Shown here piece by piece: positions 1 through 12,218 of a stretch of 64,000 bases of DNA; position 1 is the first letter of the stretch; each line of letters begins with the position of its first letter. Where the stretch lies: contig CM026567.1 of assembly GCA_015143295.1 (NCBI GenBank), forward strand, positions 15,642,416 through 15,706,415, given 5' to 3'. The stretch comes from Tetracentron sinense. Lineage: Eukaryota > Streptophyta > Magnoliopsida > Trochodendrales > Trochodendraceae. The translations under genes and the position numbers were made by a program. Under the pieces are notes generated by a model that saw only the letters and a program-made list of their open reading frames with translations, made no database searches and was not told the origin of the DNA.

Positions 1-1028
1 TTGTGGTGCTGCTGTCCAGCCTGTCCTGTCCTGAGAATAGAGGGTCCTGACAAGACATTTGAGGTTTATAAGGACCACCGTATCAAGTGAAGGTAATGCA
101 TTTGCTTATGATGGGTTATTGTGATGACCAGTTGTTGCTTATGTAAAATCTGATAAATGTTAAAAATTCCCGTATTTTCATGGGTAAAGTCTTCCGCTTG
201 CGTGGTAATGACGAACGGGCACACGTCTTGGAACATAATTCCTTAGGCGCGGGTTCGGGGCATCACATAAGTGATCGAGGTTGTAGGATTTTGGAATTAG
301 TCCAGTCTATAGTTGACTACACCAATATGGACCTTACAATTGGAATTCTAAAGTGCGCCATGCGTTTCCATGTTATTGATATTGAGTTCATTTATCATTG
401 CCTGCTATGACGACCATGGATCCACCAACATTGTGTCAGGACTTTCACTTATCATCAATATCTCAAATGGAATTGCGGTAGGAAGAAATATCTAGTCTTG
501 GTGACGTTAGTTCCCTGTGAATGGTTTGAGGCTCATATTGTGGTTGCCATCTTGTACAATGATTTTGTACTGCAAGGAGAAGTGTTGTCAGCTAGACCCC
601 AGAGAGTCTTCCTATTGCCTAAAAAGGTGGAGATACAATCATCTACCATATTCAAGATTGCCATGAGAGAGGAGGAAAGACATCGAAAGCGCCACCAAGG
701 GTCTTCAATCTGCAACAAATGGACCCGACGTATTCTTCCTGATGGAAGGATGGCTTACCACTTATAACAATTGAAGCCACCAATAGTGTGTGCCACTGAA
801 CAAACGACACCATTGGTGGCAACGAAGCTACAATCTCAACCAATATAAGGTCTTTAAAGTCTTTAAAGCTTTGTAACATATGTAGGTTGGTATTAAATAG
901 TACAAAAGGAGTTGGAGACCATTAGTCTTGGTAGTGAATAGGAACAACGCCCCCTTCTTGTAAGTACAAAGCTTTTGTATAATAAAAGAAAGTCACTATG
1001 TAATATTTTGTCTGATTATAACGATGTT
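1..1028. other. Intergenic DNA, no gene recognised
   Basis: Only short open frames occur (the longest is 76 codons at 180-410) and none has a recognisable domain or motif. The last bases before the solo LTR resemble the 50-bp tandem unit found on its other side, so this stretch is the left flank of that insertion. Confidence 0.5.
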
Positions 1029-1033
1029 TTACT

Positions 1034-3113
1034 TGTTAGATATATATGCCCACAAAAGCCATTCCAGAGTTGTATGAATCTATTTTATTAATGAAAGCAT
1101 ATTTACATTCACACACTGTCTTCTACATTAGGTAATATATTATAAAGTATCTCATATGATGAGAATACTTTGTCCCTTAGGTAACATTGTAGGAAAACCA
1201 TACAGTTGGTTTTAAACCAATTGCTAAGGAGATATGGTCTTCCGGTTCCTTGTAGACCTAGAATTGTTCTAAGTTATTTAGGATACATCTGGACAATGTA
1301 TTCCTACTAACTTATACATGGTTAGTTCCATATGATGGAGTGATGAATCTCAATCACTGAGAGAAAGGTCTTTTGACTAAGATGTAGATATAAGTAAGAA
1401 GTACTTATATTGTAACAGGATCGCCTAGTGGATTTCCTTAGAAATATGTTGTTTGTATATTTAGGGTAATCCATTTGACAGAATGTCCTTAACCTGAGAA
1501 TGTCCTTAACCTGAGATGTCGGCATCTTCTCTAGTATTTGCCTATATAGCTTTGATATAGCCAATTGTCAATGTCCAACACATTGGACTAAATACGGGCT
1601 CATTGGGTTATGTACGCTATACTAGAAGAAGTGTATGTACGTACGCTCAACAAGGAATCCACCACTCTTCTTAGAGTAACTTATATTGAGTTGATACTGA
1701 TCAAACCGGACTTGGAAAACTAGCGCTGGTATTTATCGATGAAATGGTTTTATCAAAAATGTTATTTTATATATAAAAGGAAAGTAATAATAATTATTAT
1801 TTCTTTTAAAGGATTTAAAATGAAAGTCCAAGTTTGACTAAAAGTGTCAAAGAGAAAGAGTTCTCAATATAAGCTAGGGATTATAGACAGTATAAGATAT
1901 TGTCCCGTAAGCTTATAACAATATTGAAGGTGGAAAGATGTGTTTATAAACAAATCTTGTAATAGATAATACCTGCAAGTAATTCTCTAAATTTTGGAGG
2001 TTAGTCGCATTGTGTTAATGGACATTATTGTGATTAGTGAAAGTCCAGGGATAGAGATAAAATTCTATGATCCTAATGGTATTGTAGGAAATTGTTTCCT
2101 AGCAACAAGGCTCAACCAAAAGGTTAAGTACTTGGTCCTACAACCAGAAATGTGAGATCCTTTTAGATCCCACACACTAGGACCTTCTTAAAACTTTAAT
2201 TAAATGTAATTCACTATATGGTATAGTGAAGCTCTACTAGATGAAATCACATAAGATGTGATTAATCAAATGGGTAGGACCCATATGGGAATTTTGATAA
2301 AGATCAAAACATTGACCAACATGAGTTTGGAACTCATAGAGGGGCGTGAGGTAGTGGGGCCCACTTAGGGTGGGACGCCCACCTCATTAGACGCTACTTT
2401 ATTAGTTGCTAATTAGTTAGTTGCTAATTAATTAGTTACTAATTAATGACTTCCTACTAAATAGGGATAAGATTAGTTGCTAATTGGTTAGTTACTAATT
2501 AATGACTCCCTACTAAATAGGAATAAGATTAGTAACTAATTAGTTGGTTTCTATTTTTGATAAATCCTAATTGGATTAGGAAGTATCATTAAGGAATCAA
2601 AGAGGGAAATTCTAATTAGATTAGAATTAAGAAAGAGAAGGCCTATGGCCCATATAAAGGGTGGGACGCCCAACCCTTGGATTTACACACTCTCCCATAC
2701 GGTTTTCTCTCTCTCTCCCCTATAGCTCACGCCCATCTCTCTTCTCTTTTGGTTTTTGTTTGATCTTGAATAATATTAGAACCAATCTTGAATAAGAAAG
2801 GATCTTGAATTCAAGAGAAGAATAAAAGATCATAGAGCTTGGATTTGAAGGGTCATTAGCTTCCATTGGAGAAAAGCTTTGAAAGATTAAAGAAGGTTCG
2901 TGTGAATCGCGAAAGAGACTTTTCACTTGCGAAGTTTTGCAGGTATCGTTCTATCCTTCAAATCGTGTAAAAGACTTTTTTATTTCAAAGTCGCAAAGGT
3001 GATTGTTTTTATCCTTCATTGAATAAAATCAATTAGAACTATAGTCAGATCTTGGGATTCGATGTATGCCCCTCAAGAACTATTTTTCTAAAATTAAAAA
3101 GAGACATATTTCA
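1034..3113 (+). mobile_element. Solo LTR of a copia-type retrotransposon, 2080 bp
   Basis: The block begins TGTTAGATATATATGCCC and ends in TTTCA, so it has TG...CA termini. The 5-bp sequence TTACT sits immediately before (1029-1033) and immediately after (3114-3118), a perfect target site duplication. No internal domains, primer site or polypurine tract lie next to it, so it is a solo LTR left by recombination between the two LTRs of a former full element. Its start and the order of its short motifs (about 1034-1330) resemble the solo LTRs at 20941-23148 and 44602-46825, so it is probably a distant member of the same family. A repeated TTAGTTGCTAATTA-like stretch lies at about 2400-2560. Confidence 0.85.
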
Positions 3114-3213
3114 TTACTTTGACTTACCATGAGATGCATAGCTTCAATGCAAACCTTGATGTTTTACTTTGACTTACCATGAGATGCATATCTATAATGC
3201 AAACCTTGTTGTC
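3114..3213 (+). repeat. Tandem repeat, two 50-bp units
   Basis: Two copies of a 50-bp unit beginning TTACTTTGACTTACCATGAG start at 3114 and 3164, differing at a few positions. The sequence left of the solo LTR (about 1022-1033) matches the end of a unit, so the LTR appears to have inserted into this small array. Confidence 0.8.
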
Positions 3214-3536
3214 CAAATGCTTAATATTGAACCAAGCACTCTATGTGTAAAGAAGTTCCCCCCAAAACTTCATCCTGAAGTTCAAGAGCAAATCAGGATG
3301 AAGTTGAAAAGCAATTAAAGTTGGGAATAGTAAGCTAATATAATGCCTGACATGGCCCGTCGCGTTATCGTAGTCAGGAAGAAGAATGGCCAATCAAGAT
3401 ATTGCGTCGAATCTAGGGACTTGTACAAGGCATGTCCGAAAGACGACTTTCCTCTTCCAATTAAGGATTTATTCATTGATGCAACAACGGTTCACAGACT
3501 TCTTTTTCTCCACGGATGGTTATGATTATTACAATC
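3209..3536 (+). pseudogene. Ty3/gypsy reverse transcriptase relic, 5' piece
   Basis: The translation carries the start of a gypsy reverse transcriptase: a VVRKKNGQ-like strand, then RDLYKACPKDDFPLP, the usual palm-entry motif, then a region corresponding to the DGYxxYNQ helix. Several stops lie upstream of 3343 and a frameshift near 3510 separates the final motif. The piece ends at 3536 where a solo LTR is inserted, and the same domain resumes at 4591. It is a dead fragment; neither gag nor LTRs belonging to it were found. Confidence 0.8.
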
Positions 3537-4590
3537 TGAAATTACCTTGAATTAATGATTCACACCAGAAACACGTAGATTTTTACGTGGAAACCCGTCT
3601 GGGAAAAACTACGGGACTTAGTCCAACACAAACAATTCACTATGAGAAAGTAAACAATAGGACACAACCCAACATGGTGCTCCACAGCGACAAGTTCCTC
3701 GCTCTTGTAATCCACGAACCTGCAGGTCCGATTTCTACCTGCGGTAGCTCTGCTTCCTCACCAGCCAAATCTTTCTCGAAGGAATGCAACAACCACGATC
3801 TCCCAGGATCAATCTCCGTCCTTAACGGCTTCGCCTCTCATCGGCCAATAATCCACAATATGAGTGAGGGATTTGAAAGGTTTAAACAAACTTCCAGAGG
3901 GGTTCTTACGAAAGCTTGGAGAACATTCAATGCAAGTCAAAGATATGGAAGGTTAAACTTGCATCTCTGGAGTAAAACTGAGAGGGGAACAATGGGATCA
4001 ACCAATCACAATTGGGAAACCCTAGAATGCTTAGATTGTCCTCAACTCTCTATCATAGAAACCCCAATACATTTTAGGGATCAATGGTATATATAAGGAA
4101 AGCAAAAACGAGAGTTTCAAATATACCAAAATGCTAAAACACAAGTTTTGTTCGAACAAATTTCAATTCGTTTCGTTCGAACGGTTTCGGGAAGGCTTCC
4201 AGGCTATTTACTGAAATTGTTCGAATGAATAACAAATCCATTTGAATGGATTCGCTTCTGGTATTGAAACAATATAGCATTACTGAAATCGTTAGAACGG
4301 TTCTCAATTTCGTTCGAACGGATTACACCAATAATCCGATTTCTATTATTGAATTTCTCTTTAATGAGGTATCTAGTCACCTAAGGTATAAATGATTATC
4401 TAGGTCAATTCCACCTAAGGTAAAAACAAGTGTCTAAGTCACTTACCATCCTAAAGGTGTGAGCGAAGCCTTATGTAAAAATTTTCATGCTTCATCTTCA
4501 CTAATCTTGATCAACTGGGAGACATGACTTTAGAAACATCTAGACACTATTTTGACCTTGGAATTAGCTAACACAAAACTAGATTTTTCA
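3537..4590 (-). mobile_element. Solo LTR, 1054 bp, inserted in the gypsy RT relic
   Basis: It has TG...CA ends (TGAAATTACC...GATTTTTCA on the plus strand) and a perfect CAATC target duplication at 3532-3536 and 4591-4595. Removing it rejoins the gypsy RT motif on either side. The minus-strand orientation is inferred from a TATA-like stretch (TATATATA, about 4087-4097 on the minus strand) preceded by a cluster of CGTTCGAACG-like palindromes (4148-4325) and followed by a terminal region with the ACGTAAAAATCTACGTG inverted motif near 3570-3590. A 169-codon open frame at 3587-4096 lies wholly inside the LTR and has no recognisable domain, so it is not called as a gene. Confidence 0.88.
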
Positions 4591-4945
4591 CAATCAAATC
4601 AAAATGACACCCTCAGATGCAAAAAAAAAAACAAAAAAAAAACTACTACTTTCGAATACCTTTGTGAAAATTCTATCATATAGTCATGTCATTTGGGCTT
4701 AAGAATGCTAGGACAAAAATGCAAGGACGACTTACAAAGGGCCGATGACTACAATTTTCCATCACTGCCCAAATGAATACAGGATGGTGTCGATAACATC
4801 GTGGTTAAGTCAAAGCTTAGAGAAGAACATGAGACGGACATGAAGAAGGTATTCGAGCGATGCAGGCTGTACAAGGTAAAGATGAAGAGATGAACCCATC
4901 GAAATATGCCATCGGAGTAACAATGGTGCAATTTCAACATCAACG
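4591..4945 (+). pseudogene. Ty3/gypsy reverse transcriptase relic, 3' piece
   Basis: This is the continuation of the relic at 3209-3536. It resumes with the NQIKM motif, passes an A-rich tract (about 4620-4645), then shows the MSFGLKNA motif, a degraded active-site region (the usual VDD signature is lost to stops and shifts around 4780) and a KKVFERCRLYK motif near 4840-4880. Multiple stops and frameshifts mark it as long dead. Confidence 0.75.
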
Positions 4946-6603
4946 TCTATCCTTAAATAAGACCATCTTTACTATGATGTCGCCTTATAATTTTTAACCC
5001 GGGTCTCATAGAATTGAATTCATATGTCCAGAGATTCAATTCTGGTCTCTTGGAGTTTTAATGTCAAAGCCCCTATATTCGCAAAAATAGTTTCATTTTA
5101 GTTCAATATTCTTTCTATTTTATTTTGTTTTTTTAATGGATATGATTTTAATGTTGTTACGAAAGTAAAAGAAGCTCAACTTCAGTCTTCACCATTTACA
5201 GTTAAAAATGGACTTTGTATAGAGATAGAGGGAGAAAACCAGCAAAATCATGAAAATCGTCATTTATAGTCAAAATTGGCTATCGATCCCTAAAATCGGA
5301 AATCGATTTCTAAAATACGACGATCCAATCCTAAAAATTATAGAACACCAACTATTAGGGCTGGATCACCCAAATTTTGGCAATCAATTGCCAATTTTTA
5401 GCACCAGATTGCCCTTTTCATGGTTGATCATCCATGTGGACTGTAAATGAAGATCTTCTCGATTTGGTTCTCTCCCGTTATTGTTTTAGATCTCTCTTTG
5501 TCGCTCTCTCTCTCTCTTTGAACCTCTCTATCTTTCTCTCTTCGACCCTTCCTCTCTCTCCAACATATCCTACTCTCTCTCTCCCTAAACTCCTTTTTCA
5601 ACCAGTAGAGGTAGTCGGAATGGCTGCCTACAATTGTCAACGAAGCTATCGAGAATCGTGTTAAAGAAGAAGAAAAGAGTGGATAGTAGTCATTAGTAAA
5701 AGTAAAACATGAGACCCTACACGTGTGGCTTTTCCCATGTATGTAGGGCTATAGAAGCAAAGTTGAAGAGTCACAGCCCCTTTATACCTACTAAGATGCC
5801 ATGGGGCCATTTTTGGAAAAATCTCTTCTCATATTTATTAACTTCAGTTGCTGCAATTGTTATTTCTATGTATTGAACCTCAAAGCCTAATTAAAGTGAA
5901 GTCCTATTCCTCTCCTGACAAATATGTCTGAACACATACATATAATATCCTATTCTAAATATATTAACAAATTTGCACCCTGCTTATCTGCATCAATGAC
6001 ATAAAAATACACTTCATTCTAAGTACATGATTTTATTTTTTGCGTCAGCCTCCGTTGAGTTAATTGTTCTAAAATCCATCTACCAGATATAAACTCCTCA
6101 AAGCTTTGAATGAATCAAAATCCAGAATTTCAATGTTAGCATGCCTTACTCAACGAAGGGATGTATCATGACACAACAGCTGAAACATGAGAGGGGTTCA
6201 CAAGAAAAGTGCGACTAAGGTGTAAGCCTATGGCTTAAGCAGAGTACTTACTCTTTTGGCCCCATTGTTAGCTCGGCAAAGGGGCCATGTTAGTTACTTT
6301 ATTCCTGCAAACCACTTCTTTCTACATATTAACTATCTATCTTAAGGGGTCTCTACGTTCTACTCCCCTCTTAAGGCAAGTTGGAGAAGTGACAAAAACC
6401 TGTTTTTTGACTGAAGGACGAAGCTTTTGGCTCCACACACTCTTGCACTTTTACAATGGCTATACACCATGTATCATACATGCTCAATATCTCTAGCGAT
6501 TCTTTAGATACGCAAATATATTTTCATGTATATTCATTGCAGTTTCCACTTTTAGTAAGGATGTTGCCTTGACAATGCAGCTCAACACCTAAAATCTACG
6601 ACA
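4946..6603. other. Intergenic DNA upstream of the host gene candidate
   Basis: No gene is recognised. A CT-rich low-complexity run lies at about 5490-5590 and creates spurious open frames on both strands. At about 5260-5420 there are several short self-complementary words (ATCGAT twice, and an inverted TTGGCAA/TTGCCAA pair), reminiscent of the LTR palindrome clusters elsewhere, but no LTR ends were found. Confidence 0.5.
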
Positions 6604-7328
6604 ATGCTTACTTTTTTACTTGTGATGACTGTATTTTCGGCTACCTTGCTTCTGCCTTGTCGGGTCGAAAATGGAGAAAATGTGGAGGGAAAGGTATGAG
6701 TTTTCTCTTTTGGGGATTTTGTTTGAAAGAGTTATTTTCTTAGTCATGTTCTTTCTTTTCTGAATTTCTTCTCCCAATCTAAGATATGGAAAATTTTGCT
6801 TGGCTTATAATAGGGTCTGGATAACAATGCCAAGAAGACTCTAAGTGAGGAAATCCAAATAAACATGCCCAATCCAGTTTTTCTATGTGCTCGATCACCA
6901 TGTGACACTGTGCAAGTAATGGAGACAAATAGTTCCTTGAATGAACTGTCTGGAATTTTGATGGATGAGGTTGTCAAGAATACTGCAATTGAGGAAATCC
7001 AAATAGACATGCCCAATCGAGTTTCTCTATGTGTCCGTTCACAATGCGATACTGTACAAGTAATGGATACAAATAGTTCCTTGAATGGACTGTCCGGAAT
7101 TTTGGTTCTATTTGCAGTAAGGTTTTCTATGCAATAAGTGAAATTCTGAAAAGATTCTGAATTTGATTATGACAGAAGGTGGTATCCAATATCAACAGTA
7201 CTACTACAGATCAAGCAGAAATAGATACAGAAGAAACTACCAATCTACTTCATCAAACACCAAATGAGAGTCGGGATTCCACAGCTAACAATTGTCTGAT
7301 TGGGCTCACTGTGGAGTCAATGGAAGAG
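6604..7328 (+). CDS. Host gene candidate, exons 1-3 (unknown membrane protein)
   Basis: Three exons can be read with GT...AG junctions, all in phase 0: 6604-6693 (30 codons, donor GTATGAG), 6814-7116 (101 codons, acceptor AATAG, donor GTAAGG) and 7176-7328 (51 codons, acceptor GACAG, donor GTACAA). Exon 1 begins ATG and encodes a hydrophobic segment (MLTFLLVMTVFSATLLLPC) that could be a signal anchor. Exon 2 holds two near-identical 38-residue repeats (EEIQI-MPN ... SSLN-LSGIL) with a 48-codon period. Exon 3 is acidic and rich in Ser/Thr/Asn. Joined to exon 4 at 26967, the frame stays open to 342 residues. The exon 2 donor is ambiguous, because a GTTCTATTTGCAG stretch at the boundary could be read differently, and further 5' exons are possible. 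No named family was recognised. Confidence 0.5.
6847..7104 (+). repeat. Internal duplication in exon 2 (two 114-bp units, 144-bp period)
   Basis: Units at 6847-6960 and 6991-7104 are closely similar at DNA level and in frame with each other. Both start GAGGAAATCCAAATA and end GGAATTTTG, separated by 30 bp encoding MDEVVKNTAI. Differences include silent and conservative changes (ATGGAG/ATGGAT). Each unit keeps two Cys residues (C-x5/6-CDTVQVM). Confidence 0.85.
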
Positions 7329-7750
7329 GTACAATACTTTTCTTATTTTTAGAATGATATTCAATTCTTGGAATGAAATAATACAATACACTCATTGGGG
7401 GAGAAGAACATGAACCCCAAAACCAATTCTTATAGATATGAGAAATCACTATAATGCATACCCATTCTCATTTGCTTCACAATGTCTCTTATAGGAGGGT
7501 ATATAATAACATCACTCCTGCAAAAATTTAAAGAGTTTTTTAAATATGAATGCCATCAACATGGATATACCCTTTTAGTAATCAACATGGATGTACCCTT
7601 TTAGTATTTTATTAGATCAAGGATTGTTTTACTTCATCTGCATCATCATAATTATCAATGATTTCGTAAACTGTTTGTGGTTAACAACTCAACTCTTGTT
7701 CCATAAGAATCAATCTAGCTGAAAATTTTCTGAAGTATCAACAAGATGGT
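7329..7750 (+). other. Start of the large intron, unique sequence
   Basis: It begins with the GTACAA donor of exon 3. The sequence is AT-rich with no recognisable coding content. A short direct duplication (ATCAACATGGATxTACCCTTTTAGTA) lies at about 7556-7600. Confidence 0.45.
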
Positions 7751-8140
7751 GATGCAGGACAAGTAGGGAAATTGAGAAGAGTGGAATGAATTATAAAGTA
7801 TAAAAGCATGAAAATATGTAAACGCACCAAAGAGGATGGAACAAACCATCGTGACATTAGAATAAACTACCATGCAAATTTCTACAGAAAAATTTATTTC
7901 TTGAATTCACGAATTGACAAAAGCAAGCGACTACATATATTAATAGTGATTGAAAAAGAAATTTCCTACTCTAGTTAGGACTCTTTAACGAAATATCCTT
8001 AATCAAATCATACTCCACCTAAAACTCCATTTAAATGATTTTGAATTACTAATAAATAAATACTTAAAAATCTAAAATCCTAACAAACCTGGTGGGGTCC
8101 ATACTAAGGAGGGCATTTGATGTTCTGCATCATTCTCTGC
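7751..8140 (-). repeat. LTR-like repeat, copy 1
   Basis: This block is similar, in the same orientation, to 25748-26093 over about 350 bp. Shared words include ACAAGTAGGRAAAWTGAGAAG, AAATTTCCTACTYTAGTTAGGACTC and GGGGTCCAYACTAAGGAGGG. On the minus strand a TATA-like sequence (about 7935-7950) fits an LTR promoter, with ends near TG...GCATCA. No matching target duplications were found, so it may be a decayed solo LTR. The stretch to 8786 beyond it has no recognised gene. Confidence 0.55.
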
Positions 8141-8786
8141 AGATTGAAAGAACTCATCTATGTCAATTTAGGGCGTTAGATATCCTTCACATCTTTTTCT
8201 TGGTCTTTATTGTCATTAAAGGCCAATGTTTCTAACAATTTTTCTTAAATCTACTTTAATCCTTTTGTAGAGATATTTCTATAATGCATTTTTGTTGATC
8301 CTCTTATCACAAACTTTTTTGTGCTTTTTCGTGGGTTACGGGCTCTTCTGAAAAAAATAAATCATTCGGGATGTAATTTCATCATACTTCGGTTTCATTG
8401 ATTTCAAAATAAAATTCTTGGAATCAACTCTGACTGCATAAGTATTTTGATGTCCATCATGAATCACTCTTCAGTTGTACATCCATGGACATCACAGAAG
8501 AATATGTGTAGCTATCATAGGCATGATATCACACCATAGTTCTTATATGTAGTTTGAAGGTCACCAAGAACCTTGTGTCAATTTTCATCCTTTGATCTCA
8601 CCCCTTTTTTGGAGATCTTTTCCTTTGAAATTGCCAATGTCAGCCTCTCCTTCAACGCGGTATGCGTGTGGGTGTCTCTCTCCATCTTTAATGCAAGCTT
8701 GTCAACGGCTTCCTTTGAAATGGCATTGACCACTCTCCCAGGTCCGTTGTAGCTTACCTCCACAAGTTACTCTTGTACAAAATATG
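8141..8786. other. Intronic DNA, no feature recognised
   Basis: It is AT-rich. A 61-codon minus-strand frame (8578-8763) has no recognisable domain and ends abruptly near the LINE insertion point. Confidence 0.4.
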
Positions 8787-8795
8787 TTGTGTTGA

Positions 8796-11700
8796 CTATG
8801 AAGACTCAAATAACGCCAAAGCAGACTTTTAAGAAATTTCTTGACCATGAAGAAATTTTTTGGAAGCAGAAATCTAAGGAGCATTGGTTGAAAGAGGGAG
8901 ACAGGAATACACAATTTTTCCATGCAGTTACAAAAAATAATATTAAGAGAGACACCATCAGATATATCATTGATTGCGCTGGAAACTCTTTAGATAGTAA
9001 TGAGAATATGGATAGGGAAGCAGTGAATCATTTTCAAAGATCTTTCCAAAGATCATTATTATCTGAAGGTAGCATCCAACACTCGGGTTTGATGGATTGC
9101 ATCCCCAATCTTATTTCTGGAGAGGAAAATGTAGATCTGTGTCGTGAGCCAGAAGGGGAAGAAATCAAAAATATCATTTTCAGTATGCCAGACTCGGGGG
9201 CTCTTGGCCCGGACGGTTTCACAGGGTTGTTTTTCAAACATTATTGGGATATTATTAAAGCTGGGATATTATTAAAGCTGATTTAATTCTGGCTATTTGT
9301 TTTTTCTTCAAGTAAAATTTTTTACCTAGAGCTGTAAATTCTACCCTCATCTGCTTGATTCCAAAGGTGGAAGCTCCTACAGATTTCAAGGATTTTCATC
9401 CTATCAGCTTGTGCAATGTTTTTTAAAAGATAATCTCAAAAATTTTATCTTCCAGACTGGGTTTTCTGCTCCCCAAACATATATCGGAGGAACAAGCAGC
9501 TTTTGTGAAGAGGAGGAACATTGTGGACAACATATCTATTGCTCAATATTTGGTATCTAGTATCAACAAGAATGTTTGGGTGGGGGAATACTATATTCAA
9601 GCTGGATATGGCAAAAGTGTATGATAGACTAGAATGAAATTTTCTGCTTCGCATTTTGGCTAAATTCGGATTTTGTGAGGACTTTATTCAACTCATCAAA
9701 GGTTGCATCATCTCTTCTTTTTTTCTCAGTCATAGTAAATGAAGAATTGAATTGTTTTTTTCTAATCATCTAGAGGTTTAAGAAACCTTTATCTCCAACT
9801 CTTTTTATTCTGGCCAAAGAAGCGTTAAGCAGGGGTCTTAGGCTTTTATTAAACTCCGAAAAGGTGGGGTATTTCCTTCCAGAAATGTCATTCCTATATC
9901 TCACCTCTTATTTGCGGATGATACCCTTAATTTTTGCAATGGGCAGAAGAAATACATTTATCTCTATTCAAGTTTCTCAGGCATTATGAGGAGCCTCAGG
10001 TCAGCGCATTAACAAGCACAAAAGTTCTTTCTATGTTTCAGAAACATTTTCAAGGAGATACTCTAATATGATCGCTAGCTCCTTGGGCATTTCTTCAGGC
10101 ACTTTTCCTCTCAAATATCTGGGTGTTCCTCTCTATATTGGCAGAAAAAAGATAGCTCATTTTGATTCCCTTATCAACAAAATTAGAGGGAAAGTTGAAG
10201 GGTGGAAAGGGAAGCTCTTATCTTCCGGGGTCAAGTTAATTTTGATTAAAGATGTGCTCTTGTCAATTCCGATCTACTCTATTATGGGTACTAACTTCCC
10301 TAAAGGAGTTATTCGTAGAATCGAAAATATTTGCGCATCATATTTTTGACTGATAGTGGCAGGAATCACCGAAATCATTGGATTGCTTGGTCCAAAATCT
10401 CAAGACCATGGGAGGAAGGAGGGCTGGGAATCAGGAATCTTTCAGACATTGCAGCAGCTTTCAGAGTGAAAATGACGTGGAATCTTATCACAGAAAAGGG
10501 GTTATAGAGCAAAATTTTCAGAAGTAAATATCTTCGGAATAAGCATCCCTGGATGGTGGATTCGCCCCTCATAGGTCCCATAAGCTGGAAAGAGGTTGCT
10601 GCTTGGATTAAGCCTACAATGGAAAAATGCAAATGGCTTATAGGGAATGGAGAAAGCACAGATTTTTGGTTTGATCTTTGGTGCAAGAATAAACCGTTAA
10701 TTAACTCTGCAGTGAGATGCCCAGAGTTTTTCCCAAAAATCAATAATATTCTTATTAATGGTTCTTGGGACTATGAGAATATCAGAGAGGATCTTCCACA
10801 GATTGACATTGAGGACATTAATAATAGTAATGTGGTTTTATCCTCCTCCCATGACAGAGTTGAATGGACATTGGAGAGTTCAGGGCAATTTACCATCAAG
10901 TCCGAGTGGAATAATATCAGGTTTAATTATCTTAAACCGAAATGGTCGGCGTTTATTTGGGAAAATTTGATGCCGATGAAGATATGTAAATTCCAATGGA
11001 AAATTTTTCGTAATGCGGTCCCGATTGATGAGATGATTCAATGGAAAAAAAATCCCTCGCCAGTAAATGTGTTTGTTGCAGAAACCCATCTTCTCATATT
11101 TTCTGGCTAAGCGATCTGGGAAAAAAATATTTGTACTAATGTGAGTTATTCTCTTCAAGTTCCTGTTTTTCATCAAGACTCCATCCAAACTCGAACCATG
11201 AGGATTCTCAGTAGAAGTTCCAGGAATTCGGTCAAAGGCATGTTGCTTAGAGTTCTACTTCTTTCTGGTCTAATCTGTTGGGAAATTTGGTTATTCAGGA
11301 ATTCCATTAGATTTGAGAGCTACCACACGACTTCCCAGACTACTTTCAATAGAGTTTTGGATTCGGTTAGCAATCTCTAAGTCCTGGTTTTTCAAGGAGA
11401 GGTCGTCCATCAGGGAGGAAGAGATTTATCAACTTTGTCATCTTTCTGTTAATCCCTCCAGAGGCATCAGGCCTATCTTTACTAAATGGCTTACTCCATC
11501 TCCGGGTTGGTTCAAGTTAAATACAGACGAAGCTTCAAAGGAAAGATTCAATATTCGTGGAGGTGGGGGTATCATCCGAGACTCTAATGGGTATATGGTT
11601 CAAGTGTTCCAAGCTTATTACGGGTCAGGATCTAACAATATCGCTGAAATTAAAGCAATTCTGGATTGCTGCAAATTATGGGAGCTTGGGGCTCCAAGAT

Positions 11701-11934
11701 ATCTTTATTGAAAGTGACTCTAAGGTTATGATTGATGTGATAAATGGTACAATTGATAGCCCTTGGAGGGCTTGGTAAGATTAGATACTGATGTTTCTTT
11801 TTAGGGGTTTCGATTTTATGTCCCCCCCTTGTATTTCGCCTTATTCAATCAATAAACAGGAAGGGTCCTCCAACCCCCCCCCCCTCTCCCTTCTAGGAGG
11901 TGTTTCTAAACAAAAAAAAATACAAAAAACGATT
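8796..11934 (+). pseudogene. 5'-truncated L1-like LINE (RT to RNase H)
   Basis: This is a plant L1-clade non-LTR retrotransposon. It starts within the linker upstream of RT (EEIFWKQKSKEHWL, LKEGDRNTQFFH at about 8840-8925), continues with ALGPDGFTGLFFK (about 9200-9240), the FADD active-site motif (about 9905-9930, intact FADDT), the thumb region with KYLGVPLYIGRKK (about 10110-10155), a zinc-knuckle-like region (10900-11100) and an RNase H domain (KLNTDEAS and IAEIKAILDC at 11510-11680, IESDSK at 11708-11726). Frameshifts and stops break it into several frames, so it is inactive. It ends in a C-rich then A-rich tail (11868-11930). The 9-mer TTGTGTTGA occurs just before (8787-8795) and just after the tail (11935-11943), a likely target duplication. 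It lies in the large host intron, same strand as the gene. Confidence 0.85.
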
Positions 11935-11943
11935 TTGTGTTGA

Positions 11944-12218
11944 TTTGTGCATTATTTTCCAATAGATGCTTAGTCAACAAAAGTTCATTTTATGAAGCTT
12001 CAAGTTCTTCAATTTCTTCAATATCTTCTTCTGCACTCACAGGATTATTAATATTCTCAATCAGGTTCATATAGTTTATCTTTGAAGGGGCATTAACTTG
12101 AAAATTTTCCCAACCATTAAAACTGTGACACCTAATTTCTCGAAAATCTAATATAGACTTATCCTTGTCATTTCATCGGCGAGGAATGTCTGGATACATC
12201 ATCTTAGGCATTTCAAAC
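11944..12218. other. Intronic DNA left of the CACTA element
   Basis: No gene is recognised. With 13119-13850 it was one continuous stretch before the CACTA element inserted. Confidence 0.4.

Noticed and set aside
180..410. 76-codon open frame near the left edge
   Set aside because: No recognisable motif, biased composition or neighbours; length is expected by chance.
3587..4096. 169-codon open frame
   Set aside because: Lies entirely inside the solo LTR 3537-4590, which has a perfect target duplication; no domain recognised.
5428..5664. Overlapping frames on both strands
   Set aside because: Produced by the CT-rich low-complexity run; Arg/Glu or Ser/Leu runs only.
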